Assembly (NCBI RefSeq): GCF_007786445.1
Contig: NZ_VNJI01000008.1
Coordinates: forward strand, 62,001-126,000
Source: Paenibacillus cremeus
GTDB lineage: Bacteria; Bacillota; Bacilli; Paenibacillales; NBRC-103111
Direction: 5' to 3'
DNA length: 64,000 bases
In this document: positions 50,474-60,426 of the stretch, one piece after another
Layout of the letters: the number at the start of each line of letters is the position of its first letter
Position numbering within the stretch: the first letter of the stretch is position 1
Position numbers and translations under genes: made by a program
Notes under the pieces: model-generated
Seen by the model: the letters and a program-made list of their open reading frames with translations, nothing else
Databases searched by the model: none
What the model was told of the DNA's origin: nothing

Positions 50474-51664
50474 ATGGCGGTTTGGCGATGGCGTTTCTTT
50501 CTTTCAATTTTCATGGCGCTGCTAGTGCATCTGTCATTTGAGCATCGAGCGGATGCTCATGCCTACAGCGCAAGCTATACAACGTTGGATTTGTACAAAT
50601 CCAAAACCGAGTTGACGTACGCGCTTGATGAGTTATCGGTCATTGAACTCGTGGGGGGTGACACGAATCATGACGGCATGCTCGATTCAGGGGAATTTGC
50701 TGCGGTGGATCAGAAGCTGCTGGCGGTTCTGCAGAGCAGCCTCGCTTTGAAAATCAACGGAGAAAGCGCGGCGTGGCCCCCAATTGAGAGTCTCATTATG
50801 GACCGCAAAGGAGATGCGACGAAGGCAATTCTGAAAGCCTCCTTCACTGCGGTATCGGCGTCCCAGCCGATCCTGCTGTCCGATCAATTGTATGTGAAGG
50901 ACGCAGCGACCAATTACGTGAACCTGCTGACGATTCATTACGGAGCTCAGAAAAGCACAGCGGCCCTCTCCGGCGGCAACCGAACCTGGGCGCTTCAATT
51001 GACGGAGAAGGATTATGCCGGATTGCAGTCGAGTGATGACGTGCCTAAGCAAACGGCAGAACCGGAGGCGGACGAGCCCCAGCAGCATCCGCAGCCTGCA
51101 GAGGCCGATTCATCGGAGGCGACGGGAGGCTGGCTGTCTTTTTTCGTGCTTGGGATGAACCATATTTTATCGGGCTACGACCACCTATTGTTCTTATTTT
51201 CCTTGCTCATCGCAAGGCAGACGTTCAAGCAGTATGCAGGGACAATCACTGCATTTACGATCGCGCATAGCATTACCTTGGCCTTGACGGTCACCGGTGT
51301 GATCCATGTCTCCTCCCGTATTGTAGAGCCGGCCATTGCTTTGAGCATTTGTTATGTGGCTTTGGACAATTTGATTCGCAAGAAAGTCAGCCACCGGTGG
51401 GTGTTGACCTTCATCTTCGGGCTGATCCATGGGATGGGCTTTGCGGACATTCTGATGGAAATGAATATTCCGAAGAGTGAATTGGCGGTGGATCTGATCA
51501 GCTTCAATGTCGGCATTGAAACCGTTCAGGTGATCCTCGTTGCCCTAGTGCTGCCCGCGCTGGCACTTCTGTATCGCTGGAAGCACTCCAAACAGGTGGC
51601 TTTTGCCGGCTCTGCTGCAGCGCTCATTTTAGGCGGACTGTGGCTTATCGAGCGGGTGTTGTAA
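50474..51664 (+). CDS. HupE/UreJ-like membrane protein with extracellular domain
   Basis: 396 residues from ATG 50474 (AAAGGAGG 6 nt upstream; earlier frame is untranslated). Signal or anchor helix about 5-22; an outside domain (about 25-205) with an EF-hand-like loop GDTNHDGMLDSGEF near 60; then HupE_UreJ_2-type helices with NHILSGYDHLLFLFSLL, TAFTIAHSITLAL and FGLIHGMGFADIL, whose His/Asp residues suggest metal binding. HupE and UreJ relatives bring in nickel or cobalt; the role of this branch is unknown. The giant hydrolase gene follows after 37 bp, so they are likely one transcript. Confidence 0.85.
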   Translation: MAVWRWRFFLSIFMALLVHLSFEHRADAHAYSASYTTLDLYKSKTELTYALDELSVIELVGGDTNHDGMLDSGEFAAVDQKLLAVLQSSLALKINGESAAWPPIESLIMDRKGDATKAILKASFTAVSASQPILLSDQLYVKDAATNYVNLLTIHYGAQKSTAALSGGNRTWALQLTEKDYAGLQSSDDVPKQTAEPEADEPQQHPQPAEADSSEATGGWLSFFVLGMNHILSGYDHLLFLFSLLIARQTFKQYAGTITAFTIAHSITLALTVTGVIHVSSRIVEPAIALSICYVALDNLIRKKVSHRWVLTFIFGLIHGMGFADILMEMNIPKSELAVDLISFNVGIETVQVILVALVLPALALLYRWKHSKQVAFAGSAAALILGGLWLIERVL

Positions 51665-51701
51665 TTATTTTATTTTTATTTTAGGAGGCGATTTCGCAGG
51701 T

Positions 51702-54700
51702 ATGTACGGTTTGATGCGAAAGTATTTGAGAAGGTACAAGAAGTGGGCTAACTTGGCGATGGCGGTCATGTTGCTAACGTCGGTGGTACTGCCGAATGTA
51801 CTTCTGCAGACAGCGAATGCGGCTGCAGAGACTGTAGCCAATTGGAGCTTTACAGCGGCGAATACGGCTTTAGTCACAAAGGCCTCTGGCGGGAATGCTG
51901 CGAACTCAGGCAATGCCGAGCTAACTCTAAGTAACGGTAGAACGCCTACTTACTCGACAACAGGGAACACCATTTACAAAGATGGATGGGCTTCGCCTAC
52001 AGGAGGGTACTGGCAGGCAAAGCTTAGTACAGAGGGATATACCGGGTTGACGCTTTCTTCCAAGCAATACGGAACGAACGGCGGTCCAAGAGATTTTAAG
52101 TTGCAGTACAGTATTGATGGCACTAATTTTGTTGATTTTTCCACTGAGTATCAGCTTACAACCAGTATTGTACAAAAAGATATTGCTTTGCCGGCCCAAG
52201 CGGAGAACCAGCCTACACTTTATATCCGTTGGCTGAATACATCCAATGCATCGATTAGCTCAACTAATGCTGGGACTAACGGGACAGGGACAATTACCCA
52301 ATCGAGCGGGAACAGTCGAATCGCCGATATCTTGGTTTCAGGTACTCCAACTTCCGGCTCCGTAACCCCTGTGCCAGTAACGGGTGTAAGTCTGAACACA
52401 AACACCGTCAACCTGACCGTGCTTGGCGCTTCATATGGGCTGACGGCAACAGTTGCTCCAGCCATTGCAACGAATAAAACCGTGACCTGGGCATCTAATG
52501 ACACGACCGTGGCGACAGTAACCTATGGTACTGTAACCGCAGTAGGTGTTGGTACGGCGACGATTACCGCAACGACAGAAGATGGAAATAAGCAGGCTGC
52601 AGCAACGGTCAATGTAACTAACAATCCAGTAAGTGCAACCGGTGTAACGCTGGATAAGTCCACCTTGCCGTTAACGGTGGGTGGAACAGGTCAGCTGACG
52701 GCCACCGTACAGCCGACAACGGCAACGAATAAAACCGTCACCTGGAGCTCGGACCACACGGATGTGGCGACCGTCAATACAAGCGGCAAAGTGACCGCGG
52801 TTGGCACAGGTACAGCAACGATTACCGTCACAACGGCCGATGGAAGCTACACGGCTTCCGCCACGGTCAATGTTACAAATGCAGCAACGTATAAGCCAGG
52901 AGATGTCGTTTTCAGCCAGCTGTATATCAATGGCGGGAACTCCGGCGCATTTTATAAAACGAAGTTTTTCGAGCTGTACAATACAACGAATCAGGATATC
53001 GATTTCGGCGGTCAATGGAACATCTTCTACGCTTCGGCCACCGGTAGCTTTAATGCGGGGCAAGTACCGCTTTCTGGCGTCATTAAGGCGCACGGATATT
53101 TTCTGGTGAAGGGTTCTACAAGCACCAACGGTGCGGATCTGCCGGTAACGGAAGATGCATCGACCTCGATCAATCCGAGCGGCTCTACCGGAGGCGTGCT
53201 GGCTCTCGCGAGCACTCCAACAGGCTTAACCGGCCAGGACGACCCGAAAGCCATCGATATGGTTGCTTACGGCAACGGAACGAACACCAATTTTACTTTG
53301 AAAACCGATCATTGGGGTGCTCCATTCTACAATTCCAGCGTTGGAGGCGGGACAATCCTGCGGAAGACGGATGCGGGCTCCGATCCAAGAGCGGCGTACG
53401 GCATCGGCAACGGCTTTTTCACGAAAAATCCATCGAATGATTTCGTATTGAACGCTCCGGCAAGCACAAGCAGCCCGGTGGAGATTCAAATTCGCACTTC
53501 GAAATCGATGATTTCCCCTGATTCAGCCAAGCTCAGCTTCACGAGTGCAGGCGGGAACGTAGTGGGCACGGCCGGTGCTGTCCCTGGTTCGTCTACGGTA
53601 AAAGCTTATGTGGAAACCAGCAGAACCGTTACGCCGGTTGGGCAAGCAACTGCGGCAGCTGCAAACGGCTCGTTTACACTTAGCTTTACGAATACGAATA
53701 ACAACCAATCGGTTTATGTGACCTACACTTCCGCATCGAAAGAAAGTGTCTACACCCGCGTGGATGCTGCTCCGAGCTCCTCGACGCCGGTGTCGATCGG
53801 TCAGCTTCGTACGAATGATGCGAACGGACTGCTTTTGAACATCGGATACACGGCAACGATCGAGGGTGTAGTAACATCCGCTAACAAAGCGCTTGGCACC
53901 GAGAAAACCAACTTCTACGTGCAAGATGCTACAGGCGGACTGGATGTTATCAGCGGACAAGACCCTTCAATCTCCATCTTGGTCGGACATAAAGTGAAGG
54001 TAACAGGCAAGCTGATCTTCACGGCCGGTACAGCGCAGCTGGTAGCCACCTCTACGATTTTAGACGAAGGTGCAGATACAGTTCCGGCTGCAGCTCCAAT
54101 CACGCTGGATGCCCTGGGCGCCTATGCAACAGCGGAGCCGCTGGAAGGGAAATTAGTTACGGTAAAAGCTAAAGTATCGACTGTCCCTGCGTCCGGCCCG
54201 GACTATGATGTGACAGTGATCGATGATGCGAACCATACGGCGGTCGTGCGGATCTTGGGATCCACAGGCATCGACGTAGCCGGAGGCGCGATCACTCAAG
54301 GCGAAACCTACACCTTTACAGGCGTGGTTGCGCAATCCAAGAAAAGCTCGCCCTTCAACGCGGGATACTTGCTGCTCCCTAGAAGCGCTTCGGATGTCAA
54401 AGGGGAATTGCAGCTCAGCCATACACCATTGCTCAAAGCATACACCGGCATCGATGTCAGCTTTAAAGCAACGGCCAAATTTGCGGACAGCGTGAAGATT
54501 TGGTACAAAGGTCAATCGGATGCCAACTATTCGTCGGTTACGATGGCTTCGGCGGACGGCTTGAATTACAACGGCGCCATTCCGCAAGCGAGCATGCCGA
54601 CCGGCAAGCTGCTGTATTACATCGAAGCCATGCAAGGCAGCACGACCAAAACGGTCGGTGAAGCAGCACAGCCGATCACCATCGATGTAGTGCCGGATAC

Positions 54701-57700
54701 GGACGGTCCGGATTTGTTCAACATGCAGCCGGCGGATCACGATGAGATTGAATCGGCCCACCCGGTCATTACGGCCAACTGGGAAGATCCGAACGGGGTT
54801 AATACCTCATCGGTCAGCATCAAGATTAACAGCATCGACTATACCTCCAAGGCGGTCATTTCGGAAACCGGAATGAATCTGACCATTGCGGATCCGGATA
54901 GTCTGGCTGTAGGAATCTATACGGTAGAAGTTTCCGCTAAGGATAAGCTGAATAATCTTTCGACGCATACCTGGTCCTTCAAAGTACTGCCGAGATTTTC
55001 CGGTGGTAATCACTACTACGGGACGACGCATAACCATACGAACATCTCCCATGATGCCGACGGTTCGCCGGAAGACGCACTGAAGGCAGCGGAGTACCAT
55101 GATTACGATTGGTTCGCGTTCTCTGACCATTCGCACGATATTGACGCAAGCCTTGCCGGCACGGACACGGTGGATCATAACGGCATGCCTGAGCGGACCG
55201 GCGGTTCGGACTGGCAGCTGACGAAAAACCTGGCGGCACAATACACGAAAAATGGAAGCTTTGTTGTTTTCCCTGCCTTCGAAATGACTTCGACGACTTG
55301 GGGACACTCCAACGTATTTGGAACAACGAACTTTATCGATCGTGTACAAAGCGGGGGCAAGTACCAGAACCTGCAAAACTATTACGGCTGGGTGCTGACT
55401 TACGATAATGTGGTGGCTCAATTCAACCATCCGGCGATGTCGGCCAATGCGTTTGACAACTTTATTCCGTACGACAAGAACGTAGACAAGCTCTTCACCA
55501 TGCTTGAAGTAGGTAACGGCTCAGGGAAATACTCTTATGCGAACGCAGAGAGCAAGTTCTTTAGTGCACTGGACTTGGGCTGGCACGTAGCGCCGACCTA
55601 CGGTGAAGACAACCATGATGCGACTTGGGGACAAACGAAGCAGCGGACCGTTATTGTAGCTGATAATTTGTCGCAAGATTCGCTGATTGATGCGATGCGC
55701 AAAATGCACGTTTACATGACCGAAGATCCGAATGCGAAGCTGGATGTACTAGCCAGCGGCTGGTATATGGGTTCGACGACGGACACGAAAAATCTGCAGT
55801 TCAGCATTACGGGCAGCGACTCCGTTCTGGAAAGCAAGTCCGATCCGAAATACAGCTATTTGAAAACCGTTTCGAACGACAATATCGCCAAAATCGAGCT
55901 GATCACCAACGGCGGCCGCGTGATCCAATCGTATGTGCCGACGACAGACACCACTTCCTTTAACTGGTCCCCAACCGTCAACGTCATAGGTGGTCAGCAA
56001 TGGTTCGTGGTTCGTGTGACGCAAAAAGACGGCGACCGCATTTACTCCTCCCCGATCTGGTCTCCTGAAGACCCGGTAGCGGTGAATGTGAACAATGTAA
56101 CTGTGGTAGAGGGTGCGGTTGTAAGCGGGGTTGCCGCTACGCTGGAAGCGGGCGTAACCAACCTTGGAACAACGGATGTAACGGATATCACAGCGAAATT
56201 CTACATCGATACTGTCGATGCCGGACACATGATTGGAGACGCCGCGATTCCGTCGCTCCTATCCAGCAAATCTGCGATAGTGCGTGTCAGCTGGCCGAAT
56301 CCGGTGGCAGGTGAGCACAAAATTATTGTGATTTTGTCCTCAACGGATAAAGATTTGGGAGATAACAATTACGAGCAAGCCTTGTCCGTCAAAGCCCCGC
56401 TCGGCAAAACCATTCTGATTGATACATCCAAGCAGAATGAAAATACGTCGACCGACAGCGGAGGCTATCCAAACAATCTGAAGACCTTTACGGTCATGAT
56501 GAAACAGCAGGGCTATACTGTCACGGAAAATACGTACACGATCACGGACACCGTGTTAAACCAGGCTTCCGTGCTGTATATTACCCATCCGGCTGTCGCT
56601 TACAGCGCTGCCGAAATTACAGCGATCAATAACTTTGTGGCCAAGGGCGGATCCTTATTGCTTGCCGAGCGCAGCAACAAGGACGGCAGTAATCAATCCT
56701 TGAATGCGGTCCTATCGGGTATTGGATCCAGTATCCTTGTCAATAATGACGGACTCTACGATGAGTCGGTAAACGGCAACTTCTTCGGAGACCGGACGAC
56801 GTACAACTATGCGGTAAAAGCGCATCCGACGCCGGTAAGCAACGGCTTGACGGATTTTGTGCCGACGATCGAGTCCTTCGGACCGGCCAGCTTGGCCAAA
56901 AATGACGGAGCGGGCAACAAAGTTCCACTGACGGACACTGATAAAGTCTCGATCCTGGTGCGAGGCAACGAGACCACGTTCCAGAATAGTCCGAACATCA
57001 AGTCGGATTCCGTGAGCTATAACGTTCAGACGTCCAATGCGCCTGGGAAACCGACATTGGATAATGTCACCGGGGGCTCGGTCATCCCGATGGTGGCGTC
57101 CGAGACGCTGAATACGAACGGCGGACGAGTGATCGTGACCGGCATGAACATCTTCCATGATAAAGAGATGGATCAGACCTACAATGCCAAAGGGAATGTG
57201 CCATTCGCGCTCAATGCCGTGAACTGGCTGGCTCATCTGGAGCCGAAGGTCGTTAGCATCGCGGACGCGCGGAAATTGCCGGAAGGTACGAATGTCGTTG
57301 TGCAGGGTAAAGTTACGACTGCAGCAGGCATATTCTATGACGCGGCTTACCTGCAAGACGAAACTGGCGGTATCATGGCCTTTAGTGAAGTACCGGAAGG
57401 TTCACTGAAGCTTGGAGACACCATTCGAGTGTACGGCCATATCGGCACATTCGAGAATGATAAAGAATTGATGTTTGACAAGTTCGTTAACAGCGTTGTG
57501 AAGCTCAGCTCGGGCACAGCGGTCGAACCGAAGCTGCTTCCAACGGGCGCGGTGACTTCCGATACGTATCAGGGACAGCTGGTCCAAGTGAAAGGGAAGG
57601 TCGTTTCGCTGCCGGATGCCAATTCCATCGTGGTCAATGACGGCTCCGGCGATGTGCTGGTCTTTATTGACGGCTACATTGTCAATGAAAGCGGAGTGCC

Positions 57701-59249
57701 GATTCCTCAGCTGCACATCGGGGATACGCTTCAAGCGACCGGGATGAGCGGTAAATATTCGCAAGGCGACCGAATCCGTGTCCGCGATACTAGAGAGCTG
57801 GTAAAGCTTGATGGCTCCTCGGTACCGGTAACGGGAGTAACATTGAACACGAACGCATTCGTAATGACGGTTGGTTCGTCCGTATATAGCTTGACGGCAA
57901 CGATTCAACCTACGGATGCAACGAATCAAGCTGTTACATGGACATCCAGCAATCCGTCGGTTGCGACGGTAGATGCCGGTCATGTGACGGCGCTTGCTGC
58001 GGGTACTAGTACGATTACAGTAATTACAGACGATGGACATTTCACGGCGTCTGCAACGGTAACCGTAACGACTCCATCTAACGGAGGCTCAAGCAGCTCC
58101 AGCAGCAGCAGCGGCTCGGCTCCAGCAGGTAGCACCGACAGCAAGACAGTTACCGTATCGGCAGATAGTCTCACCAGCAGCGGTAGCGGTAAAGCTACAG
58201 TATCGGTACCGGCCGAGGCGAGCGAAGTGAAGCTGCCTTCGAATACGGCGGATCTGATCAAGCAAGGCAATCTGGAAATCAAGTCGGATAAGCTCACAAT
58301 GAGCATTCCATCCGAGCTGATGAAGCAGCTGACCAGCGGACTCTCGGCTGACGCGCTGCAAGGCAGCAGCATTTCAGTCCAGTTCCATGCGTTAAGCGAT
58401 GCCGAGACCAGCGCAGCCCTGAGCTCCAGCAAGCACGCTGGGAATGAAGCAGTTAAGCTTGCTGGTGAAGTATACGAGTTCAAGCTGTCGATTACGACGG
58501 CGGATGGCAAAACGACCACGTTGTCCAAATTCGACAAGCCGATGGTGCTTACGCTGAAGGCTTCCAGCACGGTGAATCCGAAGCTCACGGGCATTTACTA
58601 CATCTCGGATGAGGGCAAGCTGGAGTACGTCGGAGGCAAATTCAATAGCGACGGCACGGTCAGTGCAGAAATCAAACACTTTAGTAAGTATGCGGTTCTG
58701 GAAGTGAACAAAACGTTTGCAGACGTTCCAGCCGGCCATTGGGCGACAGACGTCATCAAAGAGCTGGCCGCTAAGCAAATCGTAAATGGCATTAGCGACA
58801 CAGCCTTTGCTCCGGAGCGCAGTGTGACGCGCGCCGAGTTTACAACGCTGCTGGTGAACGCGCTGAAATTGACGGCATCGGCCAAAGGCGACGTAAGCTT
58901 TAGCGACGTGTCCGCAAGCGATTGGTATGCCGGTGCAGTGGCTGCCGCAGTGAAGGCAGGCCTCGTGCAAGGCAAGAGCGCGACCACATTCGACTCGAAC
59001 GCGCAAATTACACGCGAAGAAATGGTTACCATGCTGATGCGAGCGTATGAATACAGGAATGGAAAAGCAAACGCAGCAGTCGGTTCGACGTTCAAGGATG
59101 AAGCGCAAATTTCCCCTTGGGCAGCCGCCTTTGTGAAAGAAGCTGCAGCGCTGAAATTGATTCAAGGCCGCTCGGCAGAGCAATTCGAACCCAACGGGAT
59201 TACGACACGGGCGGAAGCGGCGCAAGTGATCTACAATTTGCTGAAATAA
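51702..59249 (+). CDS. Giant SLH-anchored multidomain protein with PHP-type metallohydrolase domain
   Basis: 2515 residues. Signal peptide 1-41; jelly-roll-like domain about 45-220; two Big2 domains about 228-395; lamin-tail domain about 400-590; OB-fold near 710-800 and extra beta domains; PHP/CehA-McbA-type hydrolase about 1100-1400 with metal motifs YYGTTHNHTN (near 1105) and AFSDHSHD (near 1137) plus GEDNHD; CARDB-like about 1460-1565; a glutamine-amidotransferase-like (ThuA/DUF4350) segment about 1570-1850; two OB-folds about 1855-2040; a third Big2 about 2041-2125; a Ser/Gly hinge; three SLH repeats about 2335-2515. Lamin-tail and OB modules are common in secreted nucleases and phosphatases, so I infer an extracellular phosphoester-cleaving enzyme tied to the wall. 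Confidence 0.88.
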   Translation: MYGLMRKYLRRYKKWANLAMAVMLLTSVVLPNVLLQTANAAAETVANWSFTAANTALVTKASGGNAANSGNAELTLSNGRTPTYSTTGNTIYKDGWASPTGGYWQAKLSTEGYTGLTLSSKQYGTNGGPRDFKLQYSIDGTNFVDFSTEYQLTTSIVQKDIALPAQAENQPTLYIRWLNTSNASISSTNAGTNGTGTITQSSGNSRIADILVSGTPTSGSVTPVPVTGVSLNTNTVNLTVLGASYGLTATVAPAIATNKTVTWASNDTTVATVTYGTVTAVGVGTATITATTEDGNKQAAATVNVTNNPVSATGVTLDKSTLPLTVGGTGQLTATVQPTTATNKTVTWSSDHTDVATVNTSGKVTAVGTGTATITVTTADGSYTASATVNVTNAATYKPGDVVFSQLYINGGNSGAFYKTKFFELYNTTNQDIDFGGQWNIFYASATGSFNAGQVPLSGVIKAHGYFLVKGSTSTNGADLPVTEDASTSINPSGSTGGVLALASTPTGLTGQDDPKAIDMVAYGNGTNTNFTLKTDHWGAPFYNSSVGGGTILRKTDAGSDPRAAYGIGNGFFTKNPSNDFVLNAPASTSSPVEIQIRTSKSMISPDSAKLSFTSAGGNVVGTAGAVPGSSTVKAYVETSRTVTPVGQATAAAANGSFTLSFTNTNNNQSVYVTYTSASKESVYTRVDAAPSSSTPVSIGQLRTNDANGLLLNIGYTATIEGVVTSANKALGTEKTNFYVQDATGGLDVISGQDPSISILVGHKVKVTGKLIFTAGTAQLVATSTILDEGADTVPAAAPITLDALGAYATAEPLEGKLVTVKAKVSTVPASGPDYDVTVIDDANHTAVVRILGSTGIDVAGGAITQGETYTFTGVVAQSKKSSPFNAGYLLLPRSASDVKGELQLSHTPLLKAYTGIDVSFKATAKFADSVKIWYKGQSDANYSSVTMASADGLNYNGAIPQASMPTGKLLYYIEAMQGSTTKTVGEAAQPITIDVVPDTDGPDLFNMQPADHDEIESAHPVITANWEDPNGVNTSSVSIKINSIDYTSKAVISETGMNLTIADPDSLAVGIYTVEVSAKDKLNNLSTHTWSFKVLPRFSGGNHYYGTTHNHTNISHDADGSPEDALKAAEYHDYDWFAFSDHSHDIDASLAGTDTVDHNGMPERTGGSDWQLTKNLAAQYTKNGSFVVFPAFEMTSTTWGHSNVFGTTNFIDRVQSGGKYQNLQNYYGWVLTYDNVVAQFNHPAMSANAFDNFIPYDKNVDKLFTMLEVGNGSGKYSYANAESKFFSALDLGWHVAPTYGEDNHDATWGQTKQRTVIVADNLSQDSLIDAMRKMHVYMTEDPNAKLDVLASGWYMGSTTDTKNLQFSITGSDSVLESKSDPKYSYLKTVSNDNIAKIELITNGGRVIQSYVPTTDTTSFNWSPTVNVIGGQQWFVVRVTQKDGDRIYSSPIWSPEDPVAVNVNNVTVVEGAVVSGVAATLEAGVTNLGTTDVTDITAKFYIDTVDAGHMIGDAAIPSLLSSKSAIVRVSWPNPVAGEHKIIVILSSTDKDLGDNNYEQALSVKAPLGKTILIDTSKQNENTSTDSGGYPNNLKTFTVMMKQQGYTVTENTYTITDTVLNQASVLYITHPAVAYSAAEITAINNFVAKGGSLLLAERSNKDGSNQSLNAVLSGIGSSILVNNDGLYDESVNGNFFGDRTTYNYAVKAHPTPVSNGLTDFVPTIESFGPASLAKNDGAGNKVPLTDTDKVSILVRGNETTFQNSPNIKSDSVSYNVQTSNAPGKPTLDNVTGGSVIPMVASETLNTNGGRVIVTGMNIFHDKEMDQTYNAKGNVPFALNAVNWLAHLEPKVVSIADARKLPEGTNVVVQGKVTTAAGIFYDAAYLQDETGGIMAFSEVPEGSLKLGDTIRVYGHIGTFENDKELMFDKFVNSVVKLSSGTAVEPKLLPTGAVTSDTYQGQLVQVKGKVVSLPDANSIVVNDGSGDVLVFIDGYIVNESGVPIPQLHIGDTLQATGMSGKYSQGDRIRVRDTRELVKLDGSSVPVTGVTLNTNAFVMTVGSSVYSLTATIQPTDATNQAVTWTSSNPSVATVDAGHVTALAAGTSTITVITDDGHFTASATVTVTTPSNGGSSSSSSSSGSAPAGSTDSKTVTVSADSLTSSGSGKATVSVPAEASEVKLPSNTADLIKQGNLEIKSDKLTMSIPSELMKQLTSGLSADALQGSSISVQFHALSDAETSAALSSSKHAGNEAVKLAGEVYEFKLSITTADGKTTTLSKFDKPMVLTLKASSTVNPKLTGIYYISDEGKLEYVGGKFNSDGTVSAEIKHFSKYAVLEVNKTFADVPAGHWATDVIKELAAKQIVNGISDTAFAPERSVTRAEFTTLLVNALKLTASAKGDVSFSDVSASDWYAGAVAAAVKAGLVQGKSATTFDSNAQITREEMVTMLMRAYEYRNGKANAAVGSTFKDEAQISPWAAAFVKEAAALKLIQGRSAEQFEPNGITTRAEAAQVIYNLLK

Positions 59250-59267
59250 CATTTTAACGCACCAACA

Positions 59268-59309
59268 GATGACAAGGATGCTGTTCGCATGAACGGCATC
59301 CCTGTTATC
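59268..59309 (+). terminator. Long hairpin after the giant gene, enclosing an ATG
   Basis: GATGACAAGGATGC (from 59268) pairs with GCATCCCTGTTATC (to 59309) with an inner GTTC/GAAC helix. No true T-run follows (ATTCT). The ATG at 59289 lies in the 4-nt loop, so it is unlikely to start the next gene. Confidence 0.6.
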
Positions 59310-59339
59310 ATTCTAAGGCTGTATGAAGAGGGGATACTA

Positions 59340-60404
59340 TTGCACAATTTGGCAATTGAAAAAAAGACCATCCAGTGGAACAGCAACGTACTCGCCGCCG
59401 TCAGTCTGCTCTTTATTTTGACCGTCTACCTGTTTTCCACCGGCGCACCGGGAATGCTCGTAAACAGCCCGAAGCTGCTGCTGTTTAAAGCGATGTTCAT
59501 CAGCATCATGATCGAAGCGATGCCGTTTATTCTGATCGGGGTCGTCATCTCTGCCTTGCTGCAGGTGTTTGTATCCGAACAAACCATCCAAAAAGTCATC
59601 CCAAGCCATTCCGTTCTAGGGATCATCACAGCCAGTGTGCTGGGCATTATCTTCCCCATCTGCGAGTGCGGCATGGTTCCGGCCATTCGCCGGCTGCTTG
59701 AGAAAGGGATGCCGCTGTATGTAGCTACCACGTTTATCGCCGTCGGGCCGATTCTGAATCCGATCGTGTTCTGGTCCACGTTTACCGCATTTCGCAATCG
59801 CCCGGAAATCGCCTTTTCGCGCATGGGCCTTGCGTTTCTGGTTGCTCTTGTGATCGGGCTCATCGTTTATAAGTTTGTCACTACGGATCAACTCAAAGCT
59901 AGTCAATCGCGAACAATCCAGCCCGAAGTCAAGCGTACGCCGCATAAGCAGCATAGTCATCATGAGCATGCGCATGAACACGGTGATGATCATAAAAGCA
60001 AGTCCAAGCTGATGGAAGTGATGGAGCATGCGATCAGCGAGTTTTTCGAAATGGGCAAGTTCTTGATGTTCGGCTCCCTGCTCGTTGCCCTGCTGCAAGC
60101 TTTTGTGCCGAAAACCAGCTTATCAGAGCTGGGACATGGGGCAGGCAGCGCCCACTTGCTCATGATGGGCCTCGGGTTTATTCTCTCCTTGTGCTCCACG
60201 TCGGACGCCTTTGTAGCTCAATCGTTTTTGACAACCTTTTCCAAGGGGTCCATTATCGCTTTCATGGTATTTGGGCCGATGCTCAATTTGAAAGGCGTGC
60301 TGATGATGACCGCCGTATTTCGGACGCGATTTGTCGTTTTGTATAGCGTACTCGTATTTACATTTGTACTCACGGGAGCATGGATTTTGGACGGACTGAT
60401 TTAG
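59340..60404 (+). CDS. Permease of the DUF318/YcgR-YraQ family
   Basis: 354 residues from TTG 59340 (AGAGGGGA 6 nt upstream), preferred over the in-frame ATG 59289 that sits in a hairpin loop. Eight or so membrane helices; PICECGMVPAIRRLLEKGMP and FIAVGPILNPIVFWSTFTAF are the signature of this permease family, whose Cys residue may bind metal or arsenic. A cytoplasmic loop holds a His-rich stretch (HKQHSHHEHAHEHGDD). The family is known from YcgR/YcgQ pairs of unknown cargo; the loop suggests zinc or another divalent metal. Confidence 0.87.
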   Translation: MHNLAIEKKTIQWNSNVLAAVSLLFILTVYLFSTGAPGMLVNSPKLLLFKAMFISIMIEAMPFILIGVVISALLQVFVSEQTIQKVIPSHSVLGIITASVLGIIFPICECGMVPAIRRLLEKGMPLYVATTFIAVGPILNPIVFWSTFTAFRNRPEIAFSRMGLAFLVALVIGLIVYKFVTTDQLKASQSRTIQPEVKRTPHKQHSHHEHAHEHGDDHKSKSKLMEVMEHAISEFFEMGKFLMFGSLLVALLQAFVPKTSLSELGHGAGSAHLLMMGLGFILSLCSTSDAFVAQSFLTTFSKGSIIAFMVFGPMLNLKGVLMMTAVFRTRFVVLYSVLVFTFVLTGAWILDGLI

Positions 60405-60426
60405 CGCTAGAGAAGGGGGATCGGTT

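Noticed and set aside
59250-59340. Zur box ahead of the His-loop permease
   Set aside because: I looked for an AAATCGTAAT-type palindrome and found none; the gene follows the giant gene closely.
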